64,000 nt of DNA from contig JAFAQY010000027.1 in the NCBI GenBank assembly GCA_019261985.1, positions 124,001-188,000 on the forward strand, in the 5' to 3' direction. The position numbers and the translations under genes were made by a program. This document shows, piece after piece, positions 1 to 9,587 of this stretch; positions within the stretch are counted from its first letter, which is position 1; each line of letters opens with the position of its first letter. The notes under the pieces were generated by a model. That model had not been told where the DNA came from. It worked only from the letters and a program-made list of their open reading frames with translations, and did not search any database. Origin of the DNA: Bryobacterales bacterium. GTDB taxonomy: Bacteria > Acidobacteriota > Terriglobia > Bryobacterales > Bryobacteraceae.

Positions 1-364
1 GGAGCCCTTCGCCGGTCACGCTCATTTGAACGTAATCCTTCAATTTCTCGAACTCGGGGCTCCTCTTCAGCGCTTGTTCTAACTGATCCTTCAGGCGCGA
101 CATATTTTCTTTATTGATTGAAACCGTTTCACCGGTTCCCGTGGTGGCGCTCCCGGCATGCTGGCCGGTTCCGGAAGGATCGCGGAAATACGCGCTGATT
201 GCTTTCCTTATTCTCTCGCTCGATCCCATGAGCCATAACACGATGAACAGCGCCATCATCGCGGTCACGAAATCAGCGTATGCGACCTTCCACGCGCCAC
301 CGTGGTGTCCGCCGTGCCCGCCCTTCTTCCGGACGACAATTAGAGGACGGTTCTGATCGCTCAT
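1..364 (-). CDS. motB: Flagellar motor protein MotB, N-terminal part (truncated by window edge)
   Basis: Reverse-strand translation MSDQNRPLIVVRKKGGHGGHHGGAWKVAYADFVTAMMALFIVLWLMGSS is the MotB N-terminal plug/TM signature; ATGA overlap with the motA stop. Confidence 0.9.
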   Translation of the reverse strand, partial: MSDQNRPLIVVRKKGGHGGHHGGAWKVAYADFVTAMMALFIVLWLMGSSERIRKAISAYFRDPSGTGQHAGSATTGTGETVSINKENMSRLKDQLEQALKRSPEFEKLKDYVQMSVTGEGL

Positions 365-1248
365 TTGTCGTCTTTCCCCGCGGCGGCGCCCGCCGCCGAT
401 CCGCCCCTGCAAGCAGCTTCAAACTCCTTAAAGCTCGGCCGTAATCCGGAGGGTATGCTGCGCCGCGCAAACTCCACTGCCAGCATCGGAGACGATCCCC
501 GCACGAATGCCATCACTCCCTGCCGGAGACAGCGCAGATAATCGGTTTCGGCGTCATTCAGCTTTTGCAGATTCAAAGCCAGCGGCCCGAGGAATCCATA
601 GCACAGCAGAATGCCCAGAAACGTCCCCACCAGCGCCGCGGCCACTTTGTGCCCGATCTCCTCCGGAGGCCCTCCCAGCGCTCCCATGGTGATTACGACC
701 CCCAGCACCGCCGCGACAATCCCCAATCCCGGCAGCGAATCCGCCACAGTCGTAAGGGCGCTCACGGGCTGCGACGCTTCGTGGTGGTGAACGTCCATAT
801 CCGCCTCCATCATCTGGTCCAAATCGAACGCCGCCACGCCTCCGCTGATGGCCATGCGCAGCGTATCGCACACGAAAGCAGTGGCATGATGGTTCGCCAG
901 AAATTGCGGGTATTTCGTGAATATCTGGCTTTTATCGGGGCTCTCAATATCCTCCTCCAGCTTCACCATCCCCTGCTTGCGCGCCAGCATGAACAGATCG
1001 CTGAGCATTTTGAGCGAGCTCAGATAGAAAGCCTGATTGTACTTGCTCCCCTTTAGCACTGCAATCAATCCGGAAACGATCCTCGTAATGGTCGAGAGCG
1101 GATTGGCGATCAGCAGCGTGCCTAGCCCCGCCCCGCCGATAATCACCAACTCCGCGGGTTGAAGAAGCACCTTGAGCTGGCCGTGCTCCATCAAATACCC
1201 ACCCATTACTGCACCCAAAACAACGACGAATCCGATAATGGCAAACAT
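361..1248 (-). CDS. motA: Flagellar motor stator protein MotA
   Basis: MFAIIGFVVVLGAVMGGYLMEHG..., PGLGIVAAVLGVVITMGALGGPPEEIGHKVAAALVGTFLGILLCYGFLGP is typical of MotA; adjacent to motB. Confidence 0.95.
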   Translation of the reverse strand: MFAIIGFVVVLGAVMGGYLMEHGQLKVLLQPAELVIIGGAGLGTLLIANPLSTITRIVSGLIAVLKGSKYNQAFYLSSLKMLSDLFMLARKQGMVKLEEDIESPDKSQIFTKYPQFLANHHATAFVCDTLRMAISGGVAAFDLDQMMEADMDVHHHEASQPVSALTTVADSLPGLGIVAAVLGVVITMGALGGPPEEIGHKVAAALVGTFLGILLCYGFLGPLALNLQKLNDAETDYLRCLRQGVMAFVRGSSPMLAVEFARRSIPSGLRPSFKEFEAACRGGSAAGAAAGKDDK

Positions 1249-1305
1249 GTAGTGGAAGGTTAACCCAGTAAATGGCTCATCGTCAGAAGTGGATCAGGCT
1301 TTAAA

Positions 1306-1393
1306 GTGGGGCAGGTTGCCAACCTGCGGCGGGTTGCGAACCCGCCTGGCCGATGCGTGCACAAATCGCCCGGCGCGATGGCAATCGGGCGCG
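1306..1393. repeat. Composite palindromic intergenic repeat, family A, copy 1
   Basis: gtggggcaggttgccaacctgcggcgggttgcgaacccgcc...: consecutive short palindromes; similar copies at 13797-13904 and 45954-46062. Confidence 0.75.
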
Positions 1394-1445
1394 AAGCGCA
1401 CCGTCAAATCGTTTCAAAGTGCGCTAAACTTTTCCCTTGCGGCCA

Positions 1446-1793
1446 ATGCCCCTGGAGCTCCAACACCGCGACATCGAAAGCTCAACGGCGCTCGTCACCT
1501 TGAGTGGCAGACTACTGCTCGGCAAAGAGTCGCAAGAACTCGCCGCGCTGGTCCCGGAATTGATCGCCACCGGCCATAAGAACCTGATCTTCGATTTAAA
1601 GGGCGTGACTCACATCGATTCCACCGGTATCGGCCGTTTCATCGATACCTACACGCGCCTGATGAAGATCGGCGGCAAAATGCGCCTGATCTGCTCCACA
1701 GGCGCCGTCCGCGATTCCTTTCACGTGACACGCCTCGACACGGTGTTCTCGTTCTACCCGACAGTGGAAGCCGCCTGCCAAGGTCTGACGTAG
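1446..1793 (+). CDS. STAS-domain protein (anti-sigma factor antagonist type)
   Basis: HKNLIFDLKGVTHIDSTGIGRFIDTYTRLMKIGGKMRLICSTGAVRDSFHVTRLDTVF matches the STAS pattern with DSTGIG. Confidence 0.88.
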   Translation: MPLELQHRDIESSTALVTLSGRLLLGKESQELAALVPELIATGHKNLIFDLKGVTHIDSTGIGRFIDTYTRLMKIGGKMRLICSTGAVRDSFHVTRLDTVFSFYPTVEAACQGLT

Positions 1794-2000
1794 ACAGAGT
1801 AGGCTTTTAGCACCAGCGACCGGATAGACCCGCCGCTCGGCGCGCCGGAACGTAATTCGTCGCCAAGCCCAGCAGCGCCAAGACAGTGTGACAGAGAAAT
1901 ACGAAACCGGATGCTTCACAGGCCAAGGGCCAATGGCGATCGCGTTGAAGACCTTTCAGATGCGCCCCACTCCGCAGCGGAGGCTCCCTCTCGAAGCTCT

Positions 2001-2933
2001 TCAACCCCCCAGCAAGGTACCCGCCCCGATCCCACCCGACTGCGCCAGCTCGCCCGCGCTGACCTTCTTCCCGTCCTCGAAGCGAGCCTTCAGCACCTCA
2101 ATCACCCCGCCCTGCGCGACGATCTTGAAGCTCTGGGCCGTGACATCCGCCACTTCGCCGGTCTTGCCCGGCACGTCGGCAAACCGCCGAAACACGGTCT
2201 TGCGTGCTTCAAAAATCTGAAGCTTTTTGCCGTTCACGCTAGTCCACGCGCCCGGGGCCGGATTGCACCCGCGAATCAGGTTATAAACGTGATCCACAGG
2301 CTTCGCCCAATCGATCTTCGCCTCACCGGCTTTGCACCAACCTTCATAGCTCGCCTGCGATTCGTCCTGCGGCGCCTCTTGGTGCTTACCTGCAAGCACC
2401 AGATCCGCCGCTTCCAATAAAGCTTGCACCCCCATTGGAAACAGCCTATCGAAATAGACCGAGCCGAGTGTGTCGTCGGGACCGATCGGCGTCCGTTTTT
2501 GAAGAATCACCGCCCCTTCATCCAGCCCGTCGGTAGGCCGGAAAATCGTAAGCCCCGTTTCCGTATCGCCTTTGATAATCGGCCAGTTGATCGAGCTCGG
2601 TCCTCGATACTTCGGCAACAGCGACGGATGATACTGAATGGTCCCGTGCTTGGGGATGTTCACGAATTCCTGCGGCGCAAACTGGGTGACGAACGCCATT
2701 ATGCCGATGTCCGCGCCCGCGTTCCGCATCGCCTCTGAAGCCTCGGGCGCACGCAGGGATTTGAACTGATAAACCGGCAACCCCTTTTCCTGCGCCCGCG
2801 CCCGCAAGGCGTCCGCGCGCGCGCCTTCTTTTTCCCGCGCGCAAAATACGCCCGAAATCTCGTCGCCGCGCCCGGCAAACGCATCCAAAACCGCTTTTCC
2901 AAAATCCTGCTGCCCGATGATCGCGATCTTCAT
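2001..2933 (-). CDS. Formyltransferase-fold protein resembling the hydrolase domain of 10-formyltetrahydrofolate dehydrogenase
   Basis: MKIAIIGQQDFGKAVLDAF..., HPSLLPKYRGPSSINWPIIKGDTETGLTIFRPTDGLDEGAVILQK; 4 nt after the upstream CoA-transferase stop. Confidence 0.8.
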   Translation of the reverse strand: MKIAIIGQQDFGKAVLDAFAGRGDEISGVFCAREKEGARADALRARAQEKGLPVYQFKSLRAPEASEAMRNAGADIGIMAFVTQFAPQEFVNIPKHGTIQYHPSLLPKYRGPSSINWPIIKGDTETGLTIFRPTDGLDEGAVILQKRTPIGPDDTLGSVYFDRLFPMGVQALLEAADLVLAGKHQEAPQDESQASYEGWCKAGEAKIDWAKPVDHVYNLIRGCNPAPGAWTSVNGKKLQIFEARKTVFRRFADVPGKTGEVADVTAQSFKIVAQGGVIEVLKARFEDGKKVSAGELAQSGGIGAGTLLGG

Positions 2934-2937
2934 CGGG

Positions 2938-4212
2938 CTATTGCGCCTTCGCAGGTTTCGGCGGCAACGAAAATGCGCCGGCCTGTTTCTTCGCCTCGAT
3001 CTCGGCATCGCTCCAGCCGAGCACTTCTTTTAACACCTCGGCCGTATGCTCGCCCAGCAGTGGCGACCGCTTAACCTTCGCTGGCGAGGCTGAAAGCTTG
3101 ATTGGCATTCCGACGTTGAACCAGTTCCCACGTTCGGGGTGGTCGAGTTCCAACCACATCTCTCGCCCGCGCACGTGCTCGTCGTTGGCCAAATCCTCTG
3201 TGGACATGATCAACCCGGCAGGCACATCCAGCTCATTCAGAACCGCCATGAATTCGCCCTTCGTGTACTTCGAAGCGAACTTCTCGATGAGCGGCCACAT
3301 CTCGTTCTGGTTCTTGCGCCGGTCGCCGATCTTCGCAAAGCGGGGATCGTTCACCAAATCCGGCAGGCCCAAATCCGGGCCGATCCGCTTGGCCAGCGGC
3401 TCCCATACGGCCTCTTGCACCACGATGTACACGTAATCGTTCGGCCCGCCGGGCTTGCACTTGATCGCATACCCAAGCTGCCCTCCGCCGGAATCGTTTC
3501 CAGCGCGCGGAGTCGCCTTCAAACCCTTGGTCGGAACCGAGAATTCCGAAAGCTCCTGCCTGGTCAACCGTTGATGATCACGAAACTTCACGCGGCACAG
3601 GTTCATCACGCCGTCCATCATGGCGACCTCGACATATTGCCCCTCGCCGGTGCGCTCGCGCTGGTGCAGCGCGGCCAGCAGCCCGATTGCAAGATGCAGC
3701 CCCGTTCCCGAGTCGCCGATCTGCGCTCCCGTCACGTAAGGCGGGCCATCCGGCACTCCCGTCGTGCTCATGGCTCCGCCCATCGCCTGCGCGACGTTCT
3801 CGTAAGCCTTGAAATCCGCGTACGGGCCCGAAGAGCCAAACCCCTTAATCGAACCCATGATTACGCGCGGATTAATCTCGTGGACCTTTTCCCATGGAAA
3901 TCCCAGGCGGTCGAGAACGCCCGGCCCGAAATTCTCCATCAGGATGTCGCTCTTTTTCAACAAATCCACGAACACCGCCTTGCCATCGGGCGACTTCATA
4001 TTGACGGTAATTGAACGCTTGTTGCAGTTCAGCATCGTGAAATACAAGCTGTCCGCATTGGGCACGTCGCGAAGCTGGCCGCGCGTCGCGTCGCCGGCGG
4101 GCGATTCCAGCTTGATTACGTCCGCGCCCATCCATGCCAGCAGTTGCGAGGAGGTCGGCCCCGCCTGTACATGCGTCATATCCAGGACGCGGATTCCCTT
4201 GAGTGCTTCCAT
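2938..4212 (-). CDS. frc: Class III (formyl-CoA transferase-like) CoA-transferase
   Basis: MEALKGIRVLDMTHVQAGPTSSQLLAWMGADVIKLESPAGDATRGQLRD...GEGQYVEVAMMDGVMNL, CaiB/Frc family. Confidence 0.88.
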   Translation of the reverse strand: MEALKGIRVLDMTHVQAGPTSSQLLAWMGADVIKLESPAGDATRGQLRDVPNADSLYFTMLNCNKRSITVNMKSPDGKAVFVDLLKKSDILMENFGPGVLDRLGFPWEKVHEINPRVIMGSIKGFGSSGPYADFKAYENVAQAMGGAMSTTGVPDGPPYVTGAQIGDSGTGLHLAIGLLAALHQRERTGEGQYVEVAMMDGVMNLCRVKFRDHQRLTRQELSEFSVPTKGLKATPRAGNDSGGGQLGYAIKCKPGGPNDYVYIVVQEAVWEPLAKRIGPDLGLPDLVNDPRFAKIGDRRKNQNEMWPLIEKFASKYTKGEFMAVLNELDVPAGLIMSTEDLANDEHVRGREMWLELDHPERGNWFNVGMPIKLSASPAKVKRSPLLGEHTAEVLKEVLGWSDAEIEAKKQAGAFSLPPKPAKAQ

Positions 4213-4269
4213 CTAACTGTGTATCTCCTTCATTGCTAGCGAGTAGATTACCAGTATAGAAGGTGGTCT

Positions 4270-4309
4270 CCGGTTGGTCCGTTCAACCGGGGTTCGGGTT
4301 ATCGAACCC
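4270..4309. other. Two tandem short hairpins in the frc/proS divergent intergenic region
   Basis: CCGGTTG-gtccgtt-CAACCGG followed directly by GGGTTCG-ggttat-CGAACCC. Confidence 0.6.
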
Positions 4310-4374
4310 GATTGTCATGTAAACATCTGAGCCTAACTCCGGCATGCGGTATTGTGGGAAAACACCACACAACG

Positions 4375-5817
4375 ATGATCGGTTCTCCCATCACTCCCAG
4401 AGAAAAAGATTTTGCCACCTGGTATCAGGACGTTGTCATTCAGGGAGATATGGCGGAACCGGCGGAGATCGTCAAGGGCTGCATGGTCATAAAGCCCAAC
4501 GGTTGGGGCGTATGGGAGCGCCTGCAGCGCGAACTGGACGACCGGTTCAAAGCCACCGGCCACGAGAATCTGTATTTGCCTCTGCTGATTCCCGAAAGCT
4601 TCTTGAAGAAGGAAGCCGAGCACGTCGAAGGGTTCTCGCCCGAGCTCGCCGTGGTCACAGTCGCGGGCGGCAAGGAGCTCGAAGAGCCGTACGTCATTCG
4701 CCCCACTTCGGAAACCCTGGTCGGACACTTCTTCGGGAAATGGATTCAGAGCTACCGCGACCTTCCACTGCTAATCAATCAATGGGCCAACGTCATGCGG
4801 TGGGAACTGCGCACGCGGATGTTCCTGCGCACCACCGAATTCCTCTGGCAGGAGGGCCACACCGCGCACGCCTCGCATGAGGAGGCATTGGAAGAAGTGC
4901 TGCGCATGCTCGACGTCTACGCCGATGTCGCCGAAAACGTAATGGCGATGCCTGTGATCAAGGGTGTGAAAACGAGTTCGGAAAAATTCGCGGGCGCGCT
5001 GCGATCTTACTCGATCGAAGCCATGATGCAGAACGGCCTCGCCTTGCAGGCCGGCACCAGCCATGACCTCGGCCAGAACTTCGGCAAGGCGTTTGACGTT
5101 CAATTTCAAAGCAAAGAAGGCAAACTGGATTACGTTTGGCAGACAAGCTGGGGCGTCAGCACGCGTCTGATCGGGGGTCTGATCATGACCCATTCGGATG
5201 ATAAGGGACTCATTCTGCCGCCCAAAGTCGCTCCCCGTAAAGCGGTAATCGTTCCCATTTATCGCAAGGACGAGGAGCGCGCGCAGGTGATGGAAACGGC
5301 ATCGAAAATCGCCCGCGAGCTTGGCGCGCATTTGGACGCTCGCGAAGGTCAAACGCCAGGCGCGAAATTCTTCCATTGGGAGCGCCGCGGCGTGCCCGTG
5401 GTATTCGAACTCGGCCCGCGCGATGTCGCCGCCGGCAAGATCGTCATCAAGCGGCGCGATACCGGAACCAAGGAGCCCATTGCGCAATCTGAGGCGGCGG
5501 TTACGCTCGCCGAAACCCTCGACCTGATGCAGCGCGACCTTTTTGCGAAAGCCCAGCAAAGATTGATGTCGAACACCGTGCTGGCGAACTCAATTCAAGA
5601 AGTGGAAGAAATGCTGGCGGACGCGACTGCCGAAAAAGGCGGGGGCAAATTCGTTATGGCGCACGCCAAAGACGCCCCCGAAGTGGATGCCCGCATGAAA
5701 GAGTTCAAGGCCACCGTCCGCAACATCCCTCTCACTGACGGCTACGACGGTCCGGGCAAATGCATCATTACCGGCGAAAATGTCGACCGCCGGGTGGTTA
5801 TAGCGAAAGCATATTAG
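4375..5817 (+). CDS. proS: Prolyl-tRNA synthetase, archaeal/eukaryotic type (no bacterial INS domain)
   Basis: [23 protein letters not shown]...[57 protein letters not shown], about 480 aa. Confidence 0.95.
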   Translation: MIGSPITPREKDFATWYQDVVIQGDMAEPAEIVKGCMVIKPNGWGVWERLQRELDDRFKATGHENLYLPLLIPESFLKKEAEHVEGFSPELAVVTVAGGKELEEPYVIRPTSETLVGHFFGKWIQSYRDLPLLINQWANVMRWELRTRMFLRTTEFLWQEGHTAHASHEEALEEVLRMLDVYADVAENVMAMPVIKGVKTSSEKFAGALRSYSIEAMMQNGLALQAGTSHDLGQNFGKAFDVQFQSKEGKLDYVWQTSWGVSTRLIGGLIMTHSDDKGLILPPKVAPRKAVIVPIYRKDEERAQVMETASKIARELGAHLDAREGQTPGAKFFHWERRGVPVVFELGPRDVAAGKIVIKRRDTGTKEPIAQSEAAVTLAETLDLMQRDLFAKAQQRLMSNTVLANSIQEVEEMLADATAEKGGGKFVMAHAKDAPEVDARMKEFKATVRNIPLTDGYDGPGKCIITGENVDRRVVIAKAY

Positions 5818-5821
5818 GCCG

Positions 5822-6571
5822 ATGCGGAAGCCGGTTATCGCGGGCAATTGGAAAATGTACAAGACGGCCGCGGAAACGCAGTCGTTTTTAAAGACGTTTG
5901 CGCCGTTGGTCGCCGGTGTGAATAAGGCGGAAGTCGTCGTCTGTCCACCTTTCGTCAATCTTCCGGCAGCCGTCGAATCGGCGCGCGGCACGAACATCGA
6001 AATCGGGGCTCAGGATGTGTACTGGCTAAAGGAAGGCGCCTACACCGGCGAGGTCTCAGCTCCCATGCTCTCGGCGATCGACTGCCGCTGGGTCATCGTT
6101 GGCCATAGCGAGCGACGCCAATATTTCGGCGAGACAGATGAAACGGTGTTGAAGAAAACCATCGCCGCTTTAGATGCGGGGCTGACGCCCATCGTGTGCG
6201 TCGGCGAGCGCCTAGAGCAGCGCGAAGGCGGCACCACGACCGCGGTGTTGTCGGCCCAGTTCTCCGGCGGCCTCGCGGCACTTGCGCCCGAGCAATTTGC
6301 GCGACTTGTGATCGCCTACGAACCCGTTTGGGCCATCGGCACCGGCAAGACCGCAACACCGGAAATAGCCGCCGAAGCCCACGCGTTCATTCGCGATCAA
6401 ATCCGAGGCAAATTCGGCGCAGACATCGCCGAATCCTGCCGCATTCTATATGGCGGCAGCGTTAAACCGGATAACATCAAAGCTCTGATGGCCCAACCCG
6501 AACTCGACGGAGCCCTCGTTGGCGGCGCGAGCCTCGACCCCGCCTCCTTTGCTTCGATCGTCCATTACTGA
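5822..6571 (+). CDS. tpiA: Triosephosphate isomerase
   Basis: RKPVIAGNWKMYKT..., VIVGHSERRQYFGETDETV, AYEPVWAIGTGKTATPEIA, ILYGGSVKPDN. Confidence 0.97.
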   Translation: MRKPVIAGNWKMYKTAAETQSFLKTFAPLVAGVNKAEVVVCPPFVNLPAAVESARGTNIEIGAQDVYWLKEGAYTGEVSAPMLSAIDCRWVIVGHSERRQYFGETDETVLKKTIAALDAGLTPIVCVGERLEQREGGTTTAVLSAQFSGGLAALAPEQFARLVIAYEPVWAIGTGKTATPEIAAEAHAFIRDQIRGKFGADIAESCRILYGGSVKPDNIKALMAQPELDGALVGGASLDPASFASIVHY

Positions 6572-6698
6572 TGTGGCAAGTGGTAATTTCTCCCCGAGTG
6601 CTGGAGAAGATCGGGGCGTATCAGGAACGAGCCGTTAGCGCGCTTGGGCTCGCCTGCCGGCGGATGCGGATCTCCGACTCACAATTGTTCCAGGATTT

Positions 6699-6836
6699 CG
6701 AAGTCGCGAACCCCATGCCGACGTACTGTCTGCGCAAGAAGCGCTCGACCCCGATGTGCTCTTGCTTGCGGCAGACCTCGGTCGTGTACTGATGTCTCAT
6801 GACAGCAAGAACACGCGGGTGATAAACCTCGGATAG
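6699..6836 (+). pseudogene. Truncated PIN-like (DUF5615-type) gene fragment
   Basis: Reading frame gives REPHADVLSAQEALDPDVLLLAADLGRVLMSHDSKNTRVINLG-stop, resembling the C-terminal part of DUF5615 PIN-like proteins; no N-terminal part in frame. Confidence 0.5.
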
Positions 6837-6863
6837 ACGTCCCAACAAATCTGGAGCGGAATG

Positions 6864-9212
6864 CTAGTCTGCCCGGAGCGCAGCCATTGGATCGATTCGA
6901 AGAATTCGGCCGCTGGCCCTCCAAATAGCGCCAAAAGCCGCTGCCGCAAGCAATGTCGCGGCTGCGGCGCAGATCCCGGTGCTCAGCGGCTCGGCGCTGA
7001 CGATTAGGTATGTGAGGAGCTTTTCGCCGGCCACCGCCGCGCCGATCCCGAACGCCAGACCCAGACCGATCGGTCCGAGGCTTTCGCCCAGCAGCATGCG
7101 CCGAAGTGTGCCTGCCGATGCTCCGATCGCCGACCTCACCCCGATTTCGTGCGTCCGCTGCGCAATCGAATAAGCCGCGGATCCATATACTCCGATAACC
7201 GCCAGCAGCAGCGCGAATCCGCCGAAGGCCGAAACCGCCGCCGTATATAAGCGAGGCCGCGCCAGCGCATCCGCGAGCCGCTGGTCCAAAGTTTTGACGT
7301 CATACACCGGAATCTGCCGGTCGATCTGCTGAACGACGTCCCGGCAAACGGCGAGATACAACTCGGTCTTTCCGCGAACTCGTACAACGAACGTGACGAA
7401 TCCCGGAGGACTCTGCGGGATCGGGAAATAAATCATAGCCCCCGACGAGGACTCAGGACCCCCGTCATGTACATCGCGAGCTACGCCGACGATGCGGATA
7501 TTCCTGTCCGGATAACGTGCACTTGCAGTTTTGTTCAGTATGTCCAGCCCGTAGCCACTGGCTCGCGCAAAGCTCTCATTTACGATTGCCACGGGTTCCG
7601 AGCCGGCTTGATCAAACGCCGCGAAATCACGGCCCGCGATCATATTGATGTCCAGAGTTCGGAAGAAGTCCGGAGTGACCGCGACCCCAGCTCCTTGCAC
7701 TTCCGCCCCGGATGTTAACTTCAAAGACGCGCCCACAACGATCGAGTAATTCATCAGCGGCAGATAGTTTGCCGCGGCGGCGGATTCAACCCCGGGCACG
7801 CGTCGCAGGCGGTCCAACGCCTCGCGGTAATATTGCGGCTGCGTCTTTTCGGCGCGCACGCCCACAAGCGAAACATTCATCGTCACCACATGATCGGTCT
7901 TGTAACCCAAGTCCGTATGGAGCAATTTGAGAAATGTCCGGGCAAGCGTCAAGGATCCGGCCAGCAGCACCACTGTCAGCGCGCCTTGCAATACGATCAA
8001 GGCCGCGCGTGTCCGCCTGATCCGCGTGCCGCGCACTTGCGAAGCAGAACGAATCGACTCCTGCCAATGTTCCCAATCGGCGCTGGTAAGTCCGGGCAGC
8101 ACGCCGAAAATCAGACCTGTGACCGCGGCCAAGCCGATTGCGAATGCGAGCACGCGCCAGTCGACGATGGTGTACTCCTGAGCGGTAAGCGCCGCCGGGG
8201 CGAGCGTTGCCGCTAAACGCGCAATCGCCTCTGCTACTAACAAACCGGCAAGAGACGCGGGCAGAGTCAGCGCGACCGCTTCGATAATCAACTGCCGCGT
8301 CAAACGCCGCCGGCTAGCTCCTAACGCCGCCCGGATCGACAGTTCCCGCCGCCGCTCGCTCGCCGCGAACAACAGGACCTGCGCTACATTCGCGCACGCA
8401 ATCAATAACACGAGCGAGACTGCGGCCAGAAGGACCAAAGATGCGTCCCGCACCGGACCAGCCAGTAGATCGCGCAGCAGCCGCATGACCGGCACTGCCA
8501 GGCCCTTTTGGATCCTTTCTTCAGGAAACGCTCGCTGGACCTGGGCATTGAAAATCGCGCGTGCCGCTGTAAATGAAAGCCCGGGTTTCAGCCTGCCTAC
8601 CAGTTGAAAGAAAAACGCGCCTCGCTTTGGAAGTCGCGCCATATCCTCGGCCGTAGGCGCCCACACCGCGCTGCGCGCCGGATAATCGAAGCCGGGCGGA
8701 GCGATTCCGACTACCGTCTGCGGCACTCCGTTCAGCCGGATCGTCGCGCCGAGCGCCCGGGGATCTCCGCCGAACGCCTGCTGCCAGATACCGTAACCAA
8801 TCACCGCAACGCCGTCTTGGCCTTTACGGTCCTCATCCGCCGCGAAGTTCCGTCCGATGTAGGGGTCGGTCCCGAGCGTCTGAAAGAAATTGGAATCCGT
8901 TTCTGCCACCAGGACGCGCTGCGCTTGCCTGGCCTCCTGGTTGAACGTCATCTCTGTGACGTTGAATTTGGCTGCCGTTTCGAGAAAGGGGCTCGGGCTG
9001 CGGGCGTCAGCACCCAAGCCCGGCGAATAGAACGACAACTCGATCAAACGTTCAGGGTTCCGAAATGGCAGCCCGCGGAGCAACAATGCATTGCACACAC
9101 TGAAGACGCCGGTTGTAGCGCCGATCGCCAGCGCGAGCGCGATCAAAGCCAGCGCCGCGGCGACCCCGCGTTTCCGGTACACAATTGCGGAGAAGCGAAC
9201 GTCCCGCCACAT
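6864..9212 (-). CDS. ABC transporter permease, MacB/FtsX type (ADOP family)
   Basis: ALALAIGATTGVFSVCNALLLRGLPFRNPERLIEL...VLLIACANVAQVLLFAASERRRELSIRAALGASRRRLTRQLIIEA, duplicated FtsX core. Confidence 0.88.
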   Translation of the reverse strand: MWRDVRFSAIVYRKRGVAAALALIALALAIGATTGVFSVCNALLLRGLPFRNPERLIELSFYSPGLGADARSPSPFLETAAKFNVTEMTFNQEARQAQRVLVAETDSNFFQTLGTDPYIGRNFAADEDRKGQDGVAVIGYGIWQQAFGGDPRALGATIRLNGVPQTVVGIAPPGFDYPARSAVWAPTAEDMARLPKRGAFFFQLVGRLKPGLSFTAARAIFNAQVQRAFPEERIQKGLAVPVMRLLRDLLAGPVRDASLVLLAAVSLVLLIACANVAQVLLFAASERRRELSIRAALGASRRRLTRQLIIEAVALTLPASLAGLLVAEAIARLAATLAPAALTAQEYTIVDWRVLAFAIGLAAVTGLIFGVLPGLTSADWEHWQESIRSASQVRGTRIRRTRAALIVLQGALTVVLLAGSLTLARTFLKLLHTDLGYKTDHVVTMNVSLVGVRAEKTQPQYYREALDRLRRVPGVESAAAANYLPLMNYSIVVGASLKLTSGAEVQGAGVAVTPDFFRTLDINMIAGRDFAAFDQAGSEPVAIVNESFARASGYGLDILNKTASARYPDRNIRIVGVARDVHDGGPESSSGAMIYFPIPQSPPGFVTFVVRVRGKTELYLAVCRDVVQQIDRQIPVYDVKTLDQRLADALARPRLYTAAVSAFGGFALLLAVIGVYGSAAYSIAQRTHEIGVRSAIGASAGTLRRMLLGESLGPIGLGLAFGIGAAVAGEKLLTYLIVSAEPLSTGICAAAATLLAAAAFGAIWRASGRILRIDPMAALRAD

Positions 9213-9253
9213 GGTTTCAGATTAGTTCAAATACAGCCCTGGCGGTCAGACCC

Positions 9254-9373
9254 GGGTTCGCCTCCGAATCCGCGCCCGGCCGGGCGACAGGTTATGCTTG
9301 GCATGGAGTAACGACCATGTTTTCTTTGGGGCGGCGGGAATTGGAACAAACCATCGACACGACATCGCATACG
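9254..9373 (+). pseudogene. Remnant of rpiA upstream region and 5' end
   Basis: gcgacaggttatgcttggcatggagtaacgaccatgttttctttg...ttggaacaaaccatcgacacgacat is near-identical to 10011-10131 in front of and into intact rpiA. Confidence 0.88.
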
Positions 9374-9377
9374 GCAA

Positions 9378-9587
9378 CGCGAAATAGCCGCCGAAACGCA
9401 CGTGGTCATTCGCGGTCAATTCGCGCAAATTCGGCGCAGACACGGCCAAATCGGCCGCATTTAGATGGCGGCAGCCGTCAAACCCGATATATCAAAGCTC
9501 TGATAGCCCAACCCGAGCTCGACGGAGCGCGGGTTGGCGGCGCGAGCCTCGATCCCGCCTTCTTTGCCTCCATCGTCCATTACTGAT
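9378..9587 (+). pseudogene. Remnant of tpiA 3' end
   Basis: gaaatagccgccgaaacgcac...aaattcggcgcagaca...atggcggcag...atcaaagctctgatagcccaacccgagctcgacggag...ggcggcgcgagcctcgatcccgcc...atcgtccattactgatg matches 6361-6573 with frame damage. Confidence 0.92.

Noticed and set aside
1795-2000. Small ORFs between the STAS gene and the formyltransferase
   Set aside because: No coherent codon or motif evidence; overlapping ORFs on both strands typical of GC-rich noise.
4230-4375. T-box leader for proS
   Set aside because: No T-box sequence or specifier loop/terminator arrangement seen; only two short hairpins.
4771-5559. 262-aa minus-strand ORF antisense to proS
   Set aside because: Shadow ORF of an unambiguous prolyl-tRNA synthetase.
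6571-6792. 73-aa ORF starting in the tpiA stop codon
   Set aside because: The frame shows no family signal; the overlapping DUF5615-like frame explains the region better as a remnant.
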